A DNA stretch of 16,138 bases. It comes from Temnopleurus reevesii. Its lineage: Eukaryota; Echinodermata; Echinoidea; Temnopleuroida; Temnopleuridae. The DNA lies in contig BQKZ01001609.1 of NCBI GenBank assembly GCA_036244855.1, forward strand, positions 80,179 through 96,316, written 5' to 3'. The notes beneath the pieces are model-generated. The model saw nothing but the letters and a program-made list of their open reading frames with translations. It was not told the DNA's origin and ran no database searches. Shown here piece after piece: positions 1-9,819 of this stretch (within the stretch, counting starts at the first letter, position 1; each line of letters begins with the position of its first letter). A program made the position numbers and the translations under genes.

Positions 1-917
1 TGGGTGCGCGCATAGAGTATTTACTCACCACCTCATTTACATTTACTCGTGATCAGTGACGTTTTGGAGCTACAATAGTTGATTTTTTGTGGGGTGGTAT
101 ATAGATCAGACCTACTCTCTTAATACATTATCTATGCTGAATATTGATCTTTACACCCAAACTTCAATTCGTTAATGTACATTTTCACTCGAATTTCAAA
201 TGTTTTTAACGATACAATGTCTATGATCACGTTATGACATATTGAAACAATTAAATTGAATCACGATTTTTCGTTATGTGGAAAGATTCTTCGCGACACG
301 GAAATACACAATAACTGATTGTTAAACATTTCCAGCTCACCTGACCTTTTTTCACGTGACCTTTCAAATGATCAGTTGCACCTCCAGATTAATTCATTCA
401 GAAGTTTGTATTTTCACTTCGGAAACGATTGGAAATTTGTTGAATAATTCCACCCGTGTCAGTATGAATCATCCGACATCTCAACACATTATTCCCTATG
501 GACACACCCCCACCGACCCATCAACACAAACATGACACAAATCATAAGGAGTGGGACTACCGACTTCCCAGACTACTTATCTTGTTTCACTCCTCAATGC
601 TGAATAATGTTTTTCTCGAAAAAGTGTTGGAAAGTTAACAAAACATCCATTAGCACGAAACTTTCGAGTGAGCATTGATCTATTGATGATCCATTATCCT
701 CGTTGACATCAATTTTCAAAGGGCAGTATGCCATATACCAACAGGCTGAGCCTTCTGCTGTTTATTTTCTTAATGAATTAACAAAATTTTAATTGGTGCC
801 GGTTTGTTCCGTTTGGAGTTTCATCTACCATGTCTCTTAGAGAACCAATTACAGATTTGCGTTTATAACCAAGGTCTGCCAAGTATTCATGGAATTTGAA
901 GATGCTCCGTATAAAAC
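1..917. other. non-coding sequence left of first visible exon
   Basis: AT-rich sequence with no convincing exon, probably an intron of the zinc-finger gene or its 5' flank. Two TGACCTTT nuclear-receptor-like half sites (342-349 and 358-365) flank a CACGTG E-box at about 353-358. These short matches could be chance. No repeat or RNA gene was recognised here. Confidence 0.5.
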
Positions 918-1145
918 CTGACTCACACCTTTGTGTCTTTAGCCTGCGTCGGCCCACTGTTTTTTAACAATAAAAACGCTCCCTGGACGAACAAAGACAC
1001 AGATTATACGGTGGACTGACGTTCGGCGTACGCTACTTGAACGCAAGTCGAACGTCATTCCACGTATATTGTGCGTTTGGGGAGCGTTTTTACTTTTCAA
1101 AAACACTGGGCCGACGCAGGCTAAAATGGCAAAAGTGTGAGTCAG
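918..1145. mobile_element. palindromic MITE / foldback element, 228 bp
   Basis: The ends are perfect inverted repeats: CTGACTCACAC at 918-928 and GTGTGAGTCAG at 1135-1145. The arms continue with shared blocks such as AGCCTGCGTCGGCCCA (941-956) and its complement (about 1107-1122), AAAAACGCTCCC and its complement, and near the centre GGTGGACTGACGTTCG facing CGAACGTCATTCCAC. The whole unit is therefore one long imperfect hairpin centred near 1032. There is no coding capacity. It is best described as a non-autonomous foldback or MITE element. No clear target-site duplication was found, so the superfamily is unassigned. A 14-base block of the left arm (976-989) recurs in inverted orientation at 12326-12339. 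Confidence 0.75.
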
Positions 1146-1370
1146 CCTTAATGTCCGTAAGTCTAGCGCCAACGAACGCCTCAAGCGTCGGTTAAGCGTC
1201 GTCCCTCCGTCTTCCTGCGTTCTCGGAGTGTCTTTCAATTGATGAGTACACTGGGCAGACGTTGGCTATAAGCGCATAAGTGTATGGGATGCCATAGCCT
1301 TTTTGTATTCCTGAGACATGTTTTTATCTTGTCTAAAGAAATGAACTATAAGCAGATAAGTGAGATTGGG
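1146..1370. repeat. diverged MITE-related fragments and short direct repeat
   Basis: ACACTGGGCAGACGTTGGCT (1243-1262) and the bases after it resemble the right arm of the adjacent MITE (ACACTGGGCCGACGCAGGCT, about 1103-1122). This looks like a second, decayed copy. A phrase of the form CTATAAGC..ATAAGTG occurs at about 1265-1281 and again at about 1346-1362. No complete element could be delimited. Confidence 0.4.
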
Positions 1371-1634
1371 TTTAAAATCTTCTAATATTTTAGGTCATCC
1401 AAGGTGAAAAATACAAAAAAGTATCAGTAAAGATAATTCAGTTTAGGTTGAGGTAGGGATCATTTTAGTGATATGATTGCCCTGTAAAAGAGAATTTGAT
1501 TAGTTTTGGTAGCGAAGATAGATGAAGTAGAAAACCACTTGATGTATTCTAATGTATGATTCAGGTGCCATTAATGGAGAACAGAGGCCGTCGAGCTAAC
1601 CCTCTTGGGAATCTTTTCTCTCTCTCCTTTACAG

Positions 1635-1703
1635 AAGCGACCCCGGGGGAGCTTCCCGATGACCCGTCCTATGAATCACCGGCAGCTACCGAACTCATGA
1701 CGG
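1635..1703 (+). CDS. internal exon of ZNF423/521-like gene (69 nt)
   Basis: This exon has a strong acceptor, a run of C and T ending in TTTACAG at 1628-1634, and a consensus donor GGTAAGT with the GT at 1704-1705. It encodes about 23 residues reading ATPGELPDDPSYESPAATEL followed by MT. This is a low-complexity acidic, Pro/Ser-rich segment with no domain. Its reading frame joins exactly, in phase 1, to the exon at 5144 (split codon G|AT, Asp). The exon is symmetric (phase 1 at both ends, 69 nt), so skipping it would keep the frame. Assignment to the zinc-finger gene rests on phase, splice signals and distance, not on homology. The gene's start codon must lie in an exon left of this window; vertebrate relatives begin with a short NuRD-binding peptide, which is not seen here. 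The ATG at 1556 lies upstream of the acceptor, within the intron, and is not taken as the start. Confidence 0.65.
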
Positions 1704-3049
1704 GTAAGTTCAACAACAGGCACGTTCATATCAGCTGGAATAAAATAAAAATACCGAGGAAACATCCAAAGCTAACAACAAACACAGAGCAAAATATCAA
1801 AATAAAAATGTTTATGAAATAGTAATTATACAGACGTAATGTCTTATACTTCTTTTTACTTTTCTTGCCAATGCACCCTGACAGGTCATGTTTGTGAAAA
1901 TTAATCGAAAAATCTTGAAGCGCTTTTCTTCTCGATCTCCCGATAAATGAAACTGTCCGTCATTTTTACCATTTATCACCACAAAAAGGTTTGGGAAAGT
2001 AATCATTATATGCACTGATTTGTTTGGAAATTTATTTATTTTAGACTTCATTGACATAAGAAGTCAACATTTTGAACACGATAAAGACTATTTCTGTAAA
2101 ATAAAGTGGATCATAGAGGATAGATTTATCCGTAGTGTATTCAACTGTGCGGACGCAGCAATCACGTGCTGGCTCCGATTTGAATAGCATTAAAAAGTAC
2201 CATTGAATTGGCGTTCGACTTAATTTTACGTAAATGGTACATATCGTGTTTTTGTTTGTTTGACATCAAGTTATTCAATGTTAGATTATTAAAACAAACC
2301 TTGTAAATATAAATCGTTAAGCAACCCTTGTATAACTAGAGCTTCACACAGCCAGTTATACAGACGGGCTGACATTTTGAGGTACGTTGTTTGGTCAGAG
2401 TCGAGTTCCATTTTGATCAGTTGTGACCCAAGAGAGATGGCGCGCTCAGGGAATGGGAATTACGATAGTCTTGAAGGGACAGGCGTATGATAAAAAGAAT
2501 TATCTCTCTCTGTGAAGAAGTGTAAGATGTACACCAAGGGCATCGTTTGTACAAACTTGGATAAACATTTTCAAGAGTATTTCTGTTTTACAAGAGATAA
2601 CCAGTTACCCGAATTTGCAAAACCATCCGAGCTAAGGAATAAGTAAAGGCGTTCCGTTTATATAATTCAAATTGCGTTTCCTGAGCGCCAGAATAAGAAT
2701 ATTAGACGCTTGGCTGATGCTTATCTTTGCGTAAGTCAAGCAAGAAATTGGCGACTTCGGCGTCACAGTCAAGCGTTTTCAGCACACAGGGAGCATATTC
2801 TAAATATGAATACACTTGTCATCCGTTATGAACAGATTTGTGACCAAGCCTTTAAGAGGCGTAACATTTAAAAGCACTCCTAGATAAGTTGTTAAGATCG
2901 TGTGGAGTTATGTATAGTCATCCATGTCGTTATTCATTCGACCTCAACTTATATATGGTTACTTCCATAACTGTTTGAAAACATGTAAAATCAACCTAGT
3001 GAATTTTTTTTTACCTTCAATCACCTGGAAACCCAAGACTAAGGATGAA

Positions 3050-3200
3050 TCTCGGCGGTTATTTCTCCATTCCAGCGGCGTGTTTACCTCCCTGCGCGCG
3101 CAGGTCACCAGGGAGATGATGCTGATGGAATAAGTTTTTGAAGGCATCATCTTGTATGGCGCGTAGGGCGCCATTCTCTAGGGGCAGTGGGGAGAGGATT
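3050..3200. promoter_or_regulatory. CpG-rich intronic patch with GC palindrome (candidate only)
   Basis: Within an AT-rich intron this stretch is unusually rich in CpG. It contains the perfect 14-bp palindrome CCTGCGCGCGCAGG (3091-3104), and TCCCTG/CAGGGA arms close by. It also has a forkhead-type TGTTTAC site (3081-3087) and GGCGCGTAGGGCGCC (about 3158-3172). It could be an intronic regulatory element or a repeat fragment. There is no direct evidence of function. Confidence 0.2.
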
Positions 3201-4589
3201 TATGGCGACCATGTTTGCAAGATTTAAAGCTGAACTGACTAGTCTTCAACACCAGTCACTGGCAGTTTACATTGCGTGAAAATAAAATTAGTATAATATT
3301 GAAATACAATCCTTTGATATATTATGATGAACCATACCATTCCATTTTTGATGAAAATAAGTTTGAAACAAATTACTGAAGTTGAAAGAAGCGTCACATC
3401 CTTCAAAAGTTTAGCTATTGGTGTGAACGTCGCGGCGGGTGACAGCATCTGTAGTTTTAGTAATTATGTACATATATGTTAGACGTGTATAGTTTTGTAG
3501 AAAAGAGGTATTCGATGGGACCGTGTATTCTTTCTAATTGATTCTTTTAATTGATATGAAAGAAATCCATAAATAAACATGTTAATGAATGAACTTTTCC
3601 AGATTTCATGATACAAAAAAGGATGTTTTTTTTTAACTATTACTCCCACGGCCGTTTCTAATATTAGGAATTATCGAAAAAAGGGAACAGGAAATAGGAG
3701 GTTGTATTCATGTTTGTTTCTGCATGCGTAACGAAGTGCATTTTGGATGTGCAACATTTTCTCCTCCACTCATCTTCTCATGCATTTAAATGAATCACCA
3801 CCAACATGCACTAAGAAGAGAGATGCTTATCATGTCTTCGCTTTCCCCCTTTTGTGTCCCTCCCGCTCCTCATACCCATGAGAAGCAGAACAGCCCGCAA
3901 ACACATCTAATGACTTCAACCAAATTACCCCTGCGACCAAACTCCCAGGAGAAACGCAAGGAATTATGGGATAGGTTGATATGTGATGATGTCATGTGGT
4001 AGAGGCATCAAGCACTCCAGATATGACTTCAGCCCGTCACTAGGGAATTATGGGGGATATAATAATAGTGGTTGATGGAAGTGCTGAGTTGCATGTCTCA
4101 TCCCGCTTACAAACGTTCAACTTGGTTAAGCCGATTTGAATTTTGATGAAAATGCCTCCCTGAGGACGGCAGCCCAGCGAGCGTGCCGCATGATGAGAAT
4201 GCAGAAAGAGGGGACAAGGATGGGGGAAGGGCCATGAAACATTGTTGAACGTTATTTTGTTCGTGATGTTTGACAATAATGATCCATGCCATTAGTGATA
4301 TGAATTATTGACGCAAAAGACCTGTCCGAGGTTCTAATTTTTAATTAATCATAATGTGATAACGAGAGATATCTCAACTTAGGAAGAACCAGGGCATATG
4401 TTAGGGGTCGTCCTTACAATAATATAGACCATCGAAATATGCAAATGTCATAAACTTTACAATTTTGAATGACAAAAGATCAAAATATGGACAAACAACA
4501 TTGCTGTCATTTGCTTATAAAAATCTGCTACACATTAAAGTCACATTGCTTTAAATATTATCTCGCTAAAACAGAAATACATATGGGTG

Positions 4590-4693
4590 TTGCTAGAAAG
4601 TTGCAGTTAAGACGAATTTGAATCAAAATGTGAGTTTTAATTGCATGCAATCGATTTTCAATCGATCAGAAGGCAATTGCAACTTTTTAGCAA
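4590..4693. repeat. inverted repeat, 16-bp arms
   Basis: TTGCTAGAAAGTTGCA (4590-4605) and TGCAACTTTTTAGCAA (4678-4693) are complementary at 15 of 16 positions around a 72-base spacer. The spacer itself holds TTGCATGCAA and two ATCGAT palindromes. It resembles a small foldback element or the end of a MITE. No target-site duplication was recognised. Confidence 0.55.
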
Positions 4694-4732
4694 TAGTACA
4701 TACTGACCTAACGAAAAAAGACAAAAAAAAAA

Positions 4733-4798
4733 TCTAAAAAATCTAAAAAATCTAAAAAATCTAAAAAATCTAAAGAATCTAAAAAATCTAAAAAATCT
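4733..4798 (+). repeat. 9-bp minisatellite (TCTAAAAAA)n
   Basis: Seven full copies of TCTAAAAAA plus a partial one follow an A-rich run. One copy, near 4778, carries an A-to-G change (TCTAAAGAA pattern). The array is 40 bases to the right of the 4590-4693 inverted repeat, so it may have grown from that element's A-rich tail. Confidence 0.9.
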
Positions 4799-4949
4799 TT
4801 ACATGTGAACAGGCTGGATGTCACACTTTTGTACATTAATGATTTCGAACCTGTTCATATTGTTTGAATGTTTTCCTGCCAGAAATCACACCCTGCATTT
4901 AGATCCTCCAGAAGCCAATAAATAGGCCTCCCATTCCTGAATTTACTCA

Positions 4950-5092
4950 ATCTCCTGAAGATGATGAGAACACATACTCATCGAAACGTCGAAAGTAGGT
5001 AGGTCCTTTTAAGGACCACTCTCATTTCCAAGAAAGATAAACTCGGTGTATCATGAAGCCTTCTACTCATGAACCTGTTCATGTTTAAAGCT
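4950..5092. mobile_element. retroelement-like remnant (GAAACGTCGA motif)
   Basis: CTCCTGAAGATGATGAG leads into ACTCATCGAAACGTCGA. The perfect 6-bp stem GATGAG (4963-4968) and CTCATC (4977-4982) is followed by GAAACGTCG, and then by a second hairpin GGTCCTT-TT-AAGGACC (5002-5017). The phrase 'GAAG..stem..CGAAACGT' is common in dispersed retroelement remnants of animals, possibly Penelope-like. That family name is recalled, not verified. AACCTGTTCAT occurs on both sides, at about 4849-4859 and 5081-5091, so it could be a flanking direct repeat. Confidence 0.3.
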
Positions 5093-5143
5093 AAATTGAT
5101 AACTTCGAAATGCAATAACAGTTCTTTCTTTTCTTGTTTCCAG

Positions 5144-5362
5144 ATGGCCCTGATGCAGCTTTAGAAATGGACGCTACCTCTGATGGACCTGACAAGGCTG
5201 GAGACACCGCCGAGGAGGATGATGAAGAGGACGACGATGGGGAAGAAGGAGAGGAAGAGAAAGAAGACGAGGAGGAAGAGATCTATAAGTGTGATGTCTG
5301 CAGCGAGACCTTCAACAGCATCACTGATTTCATGGACCATAGGAATAAGGACTGCAAACCAG
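5144..5362 (+). CDS. acidic exon with N-terminal C2HC zinc finger, ZNF423/521-like
   Basis: The acceptor is TTCTTGTTTCCAG ending at 5143; the donor CAG|GTATTT follows 5362. The length is 219 nt, phase 1 at both ends. It encodes a long acidic run (mostly E and D, 5211-5279) and then one finger, CDVC..ITDFMDHRNKDC, of C2HC type. Vertebrate ZNF423 and ZNF521 have the same order: a Glu/Asp-rich stretch, a first finger containing a DxxxHR core, and an intron just after the finger, at the CPG|D position in ZNF423 as I recall it. The match in architecture, finger sequence and intron position is the best evidence for orthology in the N-terminal part. The acidic run may act in protein contacts. An apparent TTG start at 5134 is intronic and is not used. 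Confidence 0.88.
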
Positions 5363-6124
5363 GTATTTAAAAAGTGATATGGTGCAATGAGCCGAAACGT
5401 TGGGAATGCAAAATTAATTGTGAATCTACATTAGAAGAGTGAAAACTAAAACTTGAATCTACAGTTTTACTTGTGGAATATGTTTTTTGAATGAAAACTT
5501 TGAAAATGCTTACTCCATAATATAACGAGATCATAATGTTATATACTAGAAGAGTTTGAAAATTGTAGTTTCATCAGTGATTGGAGAAACATTCCAGTTG
5601 CAGAGAATTGTAAATAAAACAAAATTTCAGTATAAAAATTATGATCTTGATACATCCCGGAATAATGGATCAATCATAATATTCATGTACATACCAACTC
5701 AAAACGGTGACGACGAACTCACATTTTAAACGCAAACTTGAATCTGCTACTTGCAAGAAATTGTTATTTTGAAACTCACAAATGGAGGAACTTGTAAACC
5801 AATTATAGAGTGACCTTGTCATTACAGTAAAATATGGCATAAATTTTTCAGTAGCTAGTCGTGCGACAAATATCAATTGTGTTATCAAAAACGAGAAAAT
5901 ATTATTTATTTCCTTTTCAAGGAAATATATCGATTTTCTTCACAAACAAGTGGATAATTTTGTCACATTAGAAACCCAATTTTCAATAAAAGGTACCGAA
6001 TCATTTTTAAATGAATGAATTTAGAATCCATCAAGATTTTAAAGATTTGCTTGGGTATCGAATTTCGGAGGAGACGATTCATGATATTAAGCCAGCCAAT
6101 ATTTTTTTCTTCCCATCTCTGTAG
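5363..6124 (+). other. intron of ZNF423/521-like gene, 762 bp
   Basis: This phase-1 intron runs from GTATTT at 5363 to CATCTCTGTAG at 6124. It is AT-rich with no coding signal. GAGCCGAAACGTTGGGAATG at 5390-5409 resembles the GAAACGT-type motif seen in the previous intron near 4983 and may be a further retroelement scrap. Confidence 0.8.
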
Positions 6125-9100
6125 ATGACTGTTTAATGACTGGTGATGTCGAAGGGGATGCCCAATATCGGCTTGAAAAAAACGGTATGGTCTCTGCCGT
6201 GGAAAACTCTCTCCCTTATCCATGCCAATACTGTGAGAAGTCCTTCTCAAGGCTTCGCTTTCTGAAGCTTCATGAGCAGAGCCACAGGGACAAGTTAAGG
6301 TTCGAATGCACCTACTGTGCACGCCTATTCAAACACAAGAGGAGCTTAGACCGGCACGTGAAGCTTCACACAGGCTTCAAGAAGTACCACTGTCCTTACT
6401 GTGAGGCAGCGTATGCTAGGAGTGACCATCTCAAGACTCATATACAGACACACATCAAGGGAACGGTGAAGAAGCAGGGACCTAACAGCCTTCATCTATG
6501 TCCAACCTGCAATCGTGGATTCCTTACAAACAGAGCCCTGGTGATACATCAGAATAGCTGTGGCAAGGCAAGCTCAGAGGAAGATCTAGCTGTGAAGTGT
6601 GACCAGTGTTCGGTTTACTTCCTAACACCAGAGCAGCTTGAGGAGCACATGGCCCACCATGCCAGTAGCAGTAGCATGGTTGTTGAGTACCCTGATGAAG
6701 AGATGAAATCCAAGAGACCCAACGAGCTGGACATACAGGATAATAACAATATCAGCATAAAGGTAGAACCTTCCAGTTCATCACAGACCAACAGCCAGAG
6801 CGCCACACCAGAAACATCCTTGAAATGTCCTCATTGCTCCTGGACTGACTTCCCCAGTGCAGAATCCATAAGCATCCACATTCAGCAGGTGCACATCAAG
6901 TCCCCTTCCACGCCCCAGAGCTACGTATGTCACTATTGCGGGAAGGACTACCCAAGTCTCTACAACCTGACCGAGCATATATCTGCCCTACATGAGAATG
7001 AGGCGAAGAACATGCAAAGCGGAGATGAGTCACGTAACTTCATCTGTGGCTACTGTACCATGAAATTCAGCTCAATGCCTGAGCTCCATGAACATGTGAA
7101 AAGCGTACACTCGATGAACGGACTCATCTCCTACAGAGAAGATGGCAAACTTGTCTGTCCATACTGTAATGCGGCATTTCCCAGTGAAGTTGCCCTCATG
7201 GACCACTTTAGGAATGTCCATAATTCATTTGACAATGCCAAGGATCGTTCCAAGCTCCAGTGTCCACATTGCACCAAGACTTACCCCAACGAACGCTACC
7301 TGCAAGAGCATATGAAGCGAAGTCACTGCAAACCTCTTGACAAAATGAAGTATCCATGCCCCTATTGCATCAAGCAAAACCTATTTGATTCCATTGAACA
7401 GCTGCAGCTTCATATTGAAGTGTTCCACAAGAGCTCTCATACTCCAGTTTACTTGAACTCGGAATCCAACTGTAACTCTAGTTCTGGAAGCATACTCAAG
7501 GATCAGCTTAGTGCGGGTCGCACAGAAGGGAAATCTAAACCAGATAAACTACCTGCGCCTGCCATTTCAATTCCAACTTTCAAAGTGAGCAAAGAGGCAA
7601 AAGAAGTCAAAGTGGTGAAGAAAGAACCAGCTAGCAGTCCCTTACCAACTCCTGTTGCGATATCTGTCTCCCCTCCTGAGGAACAAGAACGCCAATCTCA
7701 ATGCAGTGAAAGCTCGACTTCTGATGAGACGAAGGTGTCCTGCCCCACCTGCCACAATGAATTCCCGAACAAAGAGCAGCTGATCGTCCATGTCCTCACC
7801 CACTTTAAGTCTGTCTCCAAGGAGTATGTATGCAAAGACTGTGGGAAGTCCTTCAAGAAGCCTGATGAGCTTCAGAAACACCTGTTCGAAATCCATGCTC
7901 ATCATCTGTTTAAATGTTCGCTCTGCAAAGAGGTTTTCGATTCGAAGGTAACCATCCAGGTACACTTTGCTGTGAACCACAGCAATGAACACAAGATCTT
8001 CAGCTGCACCAACTGTGGGCTGGTGTACAATACCGAGGCAGAACTACTGGCCCATGTCAAAGCAGAGCATCTGAAGATGGTCCTTCCTTTCAAGTGCATA
8101 TTCTGCAGCCAAAGCTTTGCATCAGATGTGGAGTTCCAGTGTCACCTGACAACACATTCCAACCAGTTCCGATGTCCCTTCTGTAATGCCCCTTACCAAT
8201 CTCAAGAGGCATTGGACATCCATCTACAAGCAGCACACGAGCATGTTGGGGGTAGCAGTACTCTTGAACGCCCTGATGAGACCCCAGAGGAAGTACATGG
8301 TAGGGTTTCTGTTGACAGTACCAAGAGGAGCTCGGTAACATCTGAAAGTAGCATGAAAAGCCCTAGACCAAAAGACGACAGTGTTCCAGATGAGGTTGCA
8401 GGATGCTTCACTTGCCAGATCTGTGATATCATGTTTCCACTGAAATCCCTTTTGGAAAAGCATCGGGAACAGGAGCACAAAATCAAGGCAAGAAGTGCCA
8501 CGATCAAGATGGAGATGACACAGTCAATCAACATAGCAGACCATGTCAAGGGTAAATTCGCTTGTCAGATCTGCCCTGAGAAATTCAAATCTAAGTTTGA
8601 GATGATGAAGCATTTGAACAGTCACAGCATGCACGAGAAGCAAACGTACGCACAAATTGCTCGTGCTAAATCGCCTGCAATCTCGCCGCGTTCTGCTAGT
8701 CCTCAGCAGCCCTGTGTCTGCCAGGTTTGCCATCAAGCCTTGAGGTCCGAGGCAGAGTTTCTTGATCATACCCAGAGACATAATGTGGATTTGTCTCTGG
8801 GCTCGGAGAGGATCCGGTGCCTGGTTTGCCTCCAGGAGCTGACATCTTTGGTCGAACTCCAGCTGCACGCTCGACATCACACTCAGATTTCTTCATCACT
8901 CTCAGGCCAGGAACTCTACCCCTGTTACATGTGTGGAAAGGCATTTGCAAGTAGAGCCGATGTTGTTCCTAAGCTGGACACCGATGGGCGACCATGTTTC
9001 AGTTGTATGCGCTGTGTCAAGACAACTCTTGAAGCTCAATTTCATGGCGCCACAAAGCAAGTCCAACCAATAAATCAACTGACTGTACAGTACTCCGGAT

Positions 9101-9819
9101 CCAAAGTAGAGTCAAACCCTGATATCATTGTAGCAGTGCATAGGTGTATGCTTTGTAGAGTTAAGTTAGAGTCGCAGGAAGAGTTAGCGATTCACATGCA
9201 GGCTCATAGCCAGACAGCACCCAGTAGAGAGGCTAATACAAGTGGTGTCGGAAGCTCCACTGGGAAAACTTATCAGTGCATCAAATGCCAAAAAACTTTT
9301 GCAACAGAGGCTGAAATCCAATTGCACGTTACGTCACATGTCCTCGCAGAAGGTGTTCTGCATGAGTGTAAGCTGTGTCGACAGGTGTTTGATTCCCCAG
9401 CAAAGCTCCAGTGCCATCTCATAGAACATTCCTTCCCTGATAAAGAGTATCGCTGTCCGATCTGCAGAGCTTTGTTCAGCTGTGCTAATGACATCCAAGC
9501 GCAAGCCATCGAACATGGAATGGATAGTCGCCATCACAAGTGCATGAACTGCAACCAATCTTTCTTCTTTCCTGCAGAACTCATGAACCACGCAAAGTCC
9601 CATCCACAATGCCACCAGGAGAGCAAGTTCAACTGCGGGGAATGCAAACAGAGTTTCGCATCTCTTTTCAGCCTCAGCAATCACATGAAACTTCAACTTA
9701 ACAAGCCGACCGTGAAGTGCTCCATGTGTCCAGAAGTGTTCCAATCTGTCCTGGACATGCAGCATCATTACTTCCGGGTTCACACGGAAGCAGAGGTTGC
9801 CGAAAAGGACAAGACATAA
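6125..9819 (+). CDS. ZNF423/ZNF521 (OAZ/EHZF) family multi-zinc-finger protein, main exon
   Basis: Residues are counted from the Met codon at 6136, an internal Met since the exon opens at 6125. About 29 finger units follow: 1-3 (30-106), 4 of C2HC type (122-142), 5 (155-175), 6-11 (231-431), 12-17 (536-701), 18-21 (760-915), an atypical Cys4 unit (C930, C933, C957, C960), then 23-29 (1004-1216). Motifs shared with vertebrate ZNF423/521 include TYCARLFKHKRS, EVFDSKVTIQVH, HSNE, KCIFC, TYQCIKCQ, HECKLC and DSPAKLQCHLIEHSF. The vertebrate proteins are nuclear. They bind DNA and partner with SMADs in BMP signalling and with EBF factors; as recalled, their last three fingers contact EBF. Those correspond here to units 25-27. 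Three SUMO-type motifs lie in linkers: IKVE (208-211), VKKE (494-497), IKME (790-793). Oddities: unit 26 has Gln (1123) for its first His, unit 28 has Gln (1187) for its second, and the frame ends at an in-frame TAA (9817-9819) that interrupts a longer array. Product to the stop from the three visible exons is about 1,327 residues, near vertebrate size. Confidence 0.93.

Larger units (their letters stand above)
1704..5143 (+). other. intron of ZNF423/521-like gene, about 3.4 kb
   Basis: This phase-1 intron runs from GTAAGT at 1704 to TTGTTTCCAG at 5143. It is AT-rich and has no ORF with coding character. It holds a CpG-rich patch near 3050-3200, an inverted repeat (4590-4693), a 9-bp minisatellite (4733-4798) and a retroelement-like motif (4950-5020). 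Introns of vertebrate ZNF521 and ZNF423 are rich in conserved enhancers. Whether this one is cannot be told from one sequence. Confidence 0.65.

Noticed and set aside
1556..1822. 88-codon open frame from an ATG at 1556
   Set aside because: It runs through a strong acceptor at 1634 and a consensus donor at 1704. Only the central 69 nt is treated as coding.
3790..4002. 70-codon + frame in the intron
   Set aside because: No domain, no splice signals consistent with the gene, and composition typical of non-coding sequence.
4733..4798. CRISPR-like array
   Set aside because: A 9-bp direct tandem without spacers in a eukaryotic intron is a minisatellite.
4963..4989. hammerhead ribozyme core
   Set aside because: The invariant C before UGAUGA is missing and the UGAUGAG pairs with CUCAUC, so the catalytic core cannot form as required.
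9334..9783. 149-codon minus-strand frame
   Set aside because: It is the complement of conserved zinc-finger coding sequence, with no domain of its own.
9817..9819. alternative genetic code (TAA read as Tyr)
   Set aside because: The gene ends at another TAA (10393-10395), and a nuclear animal gene is expected to use the standard code.
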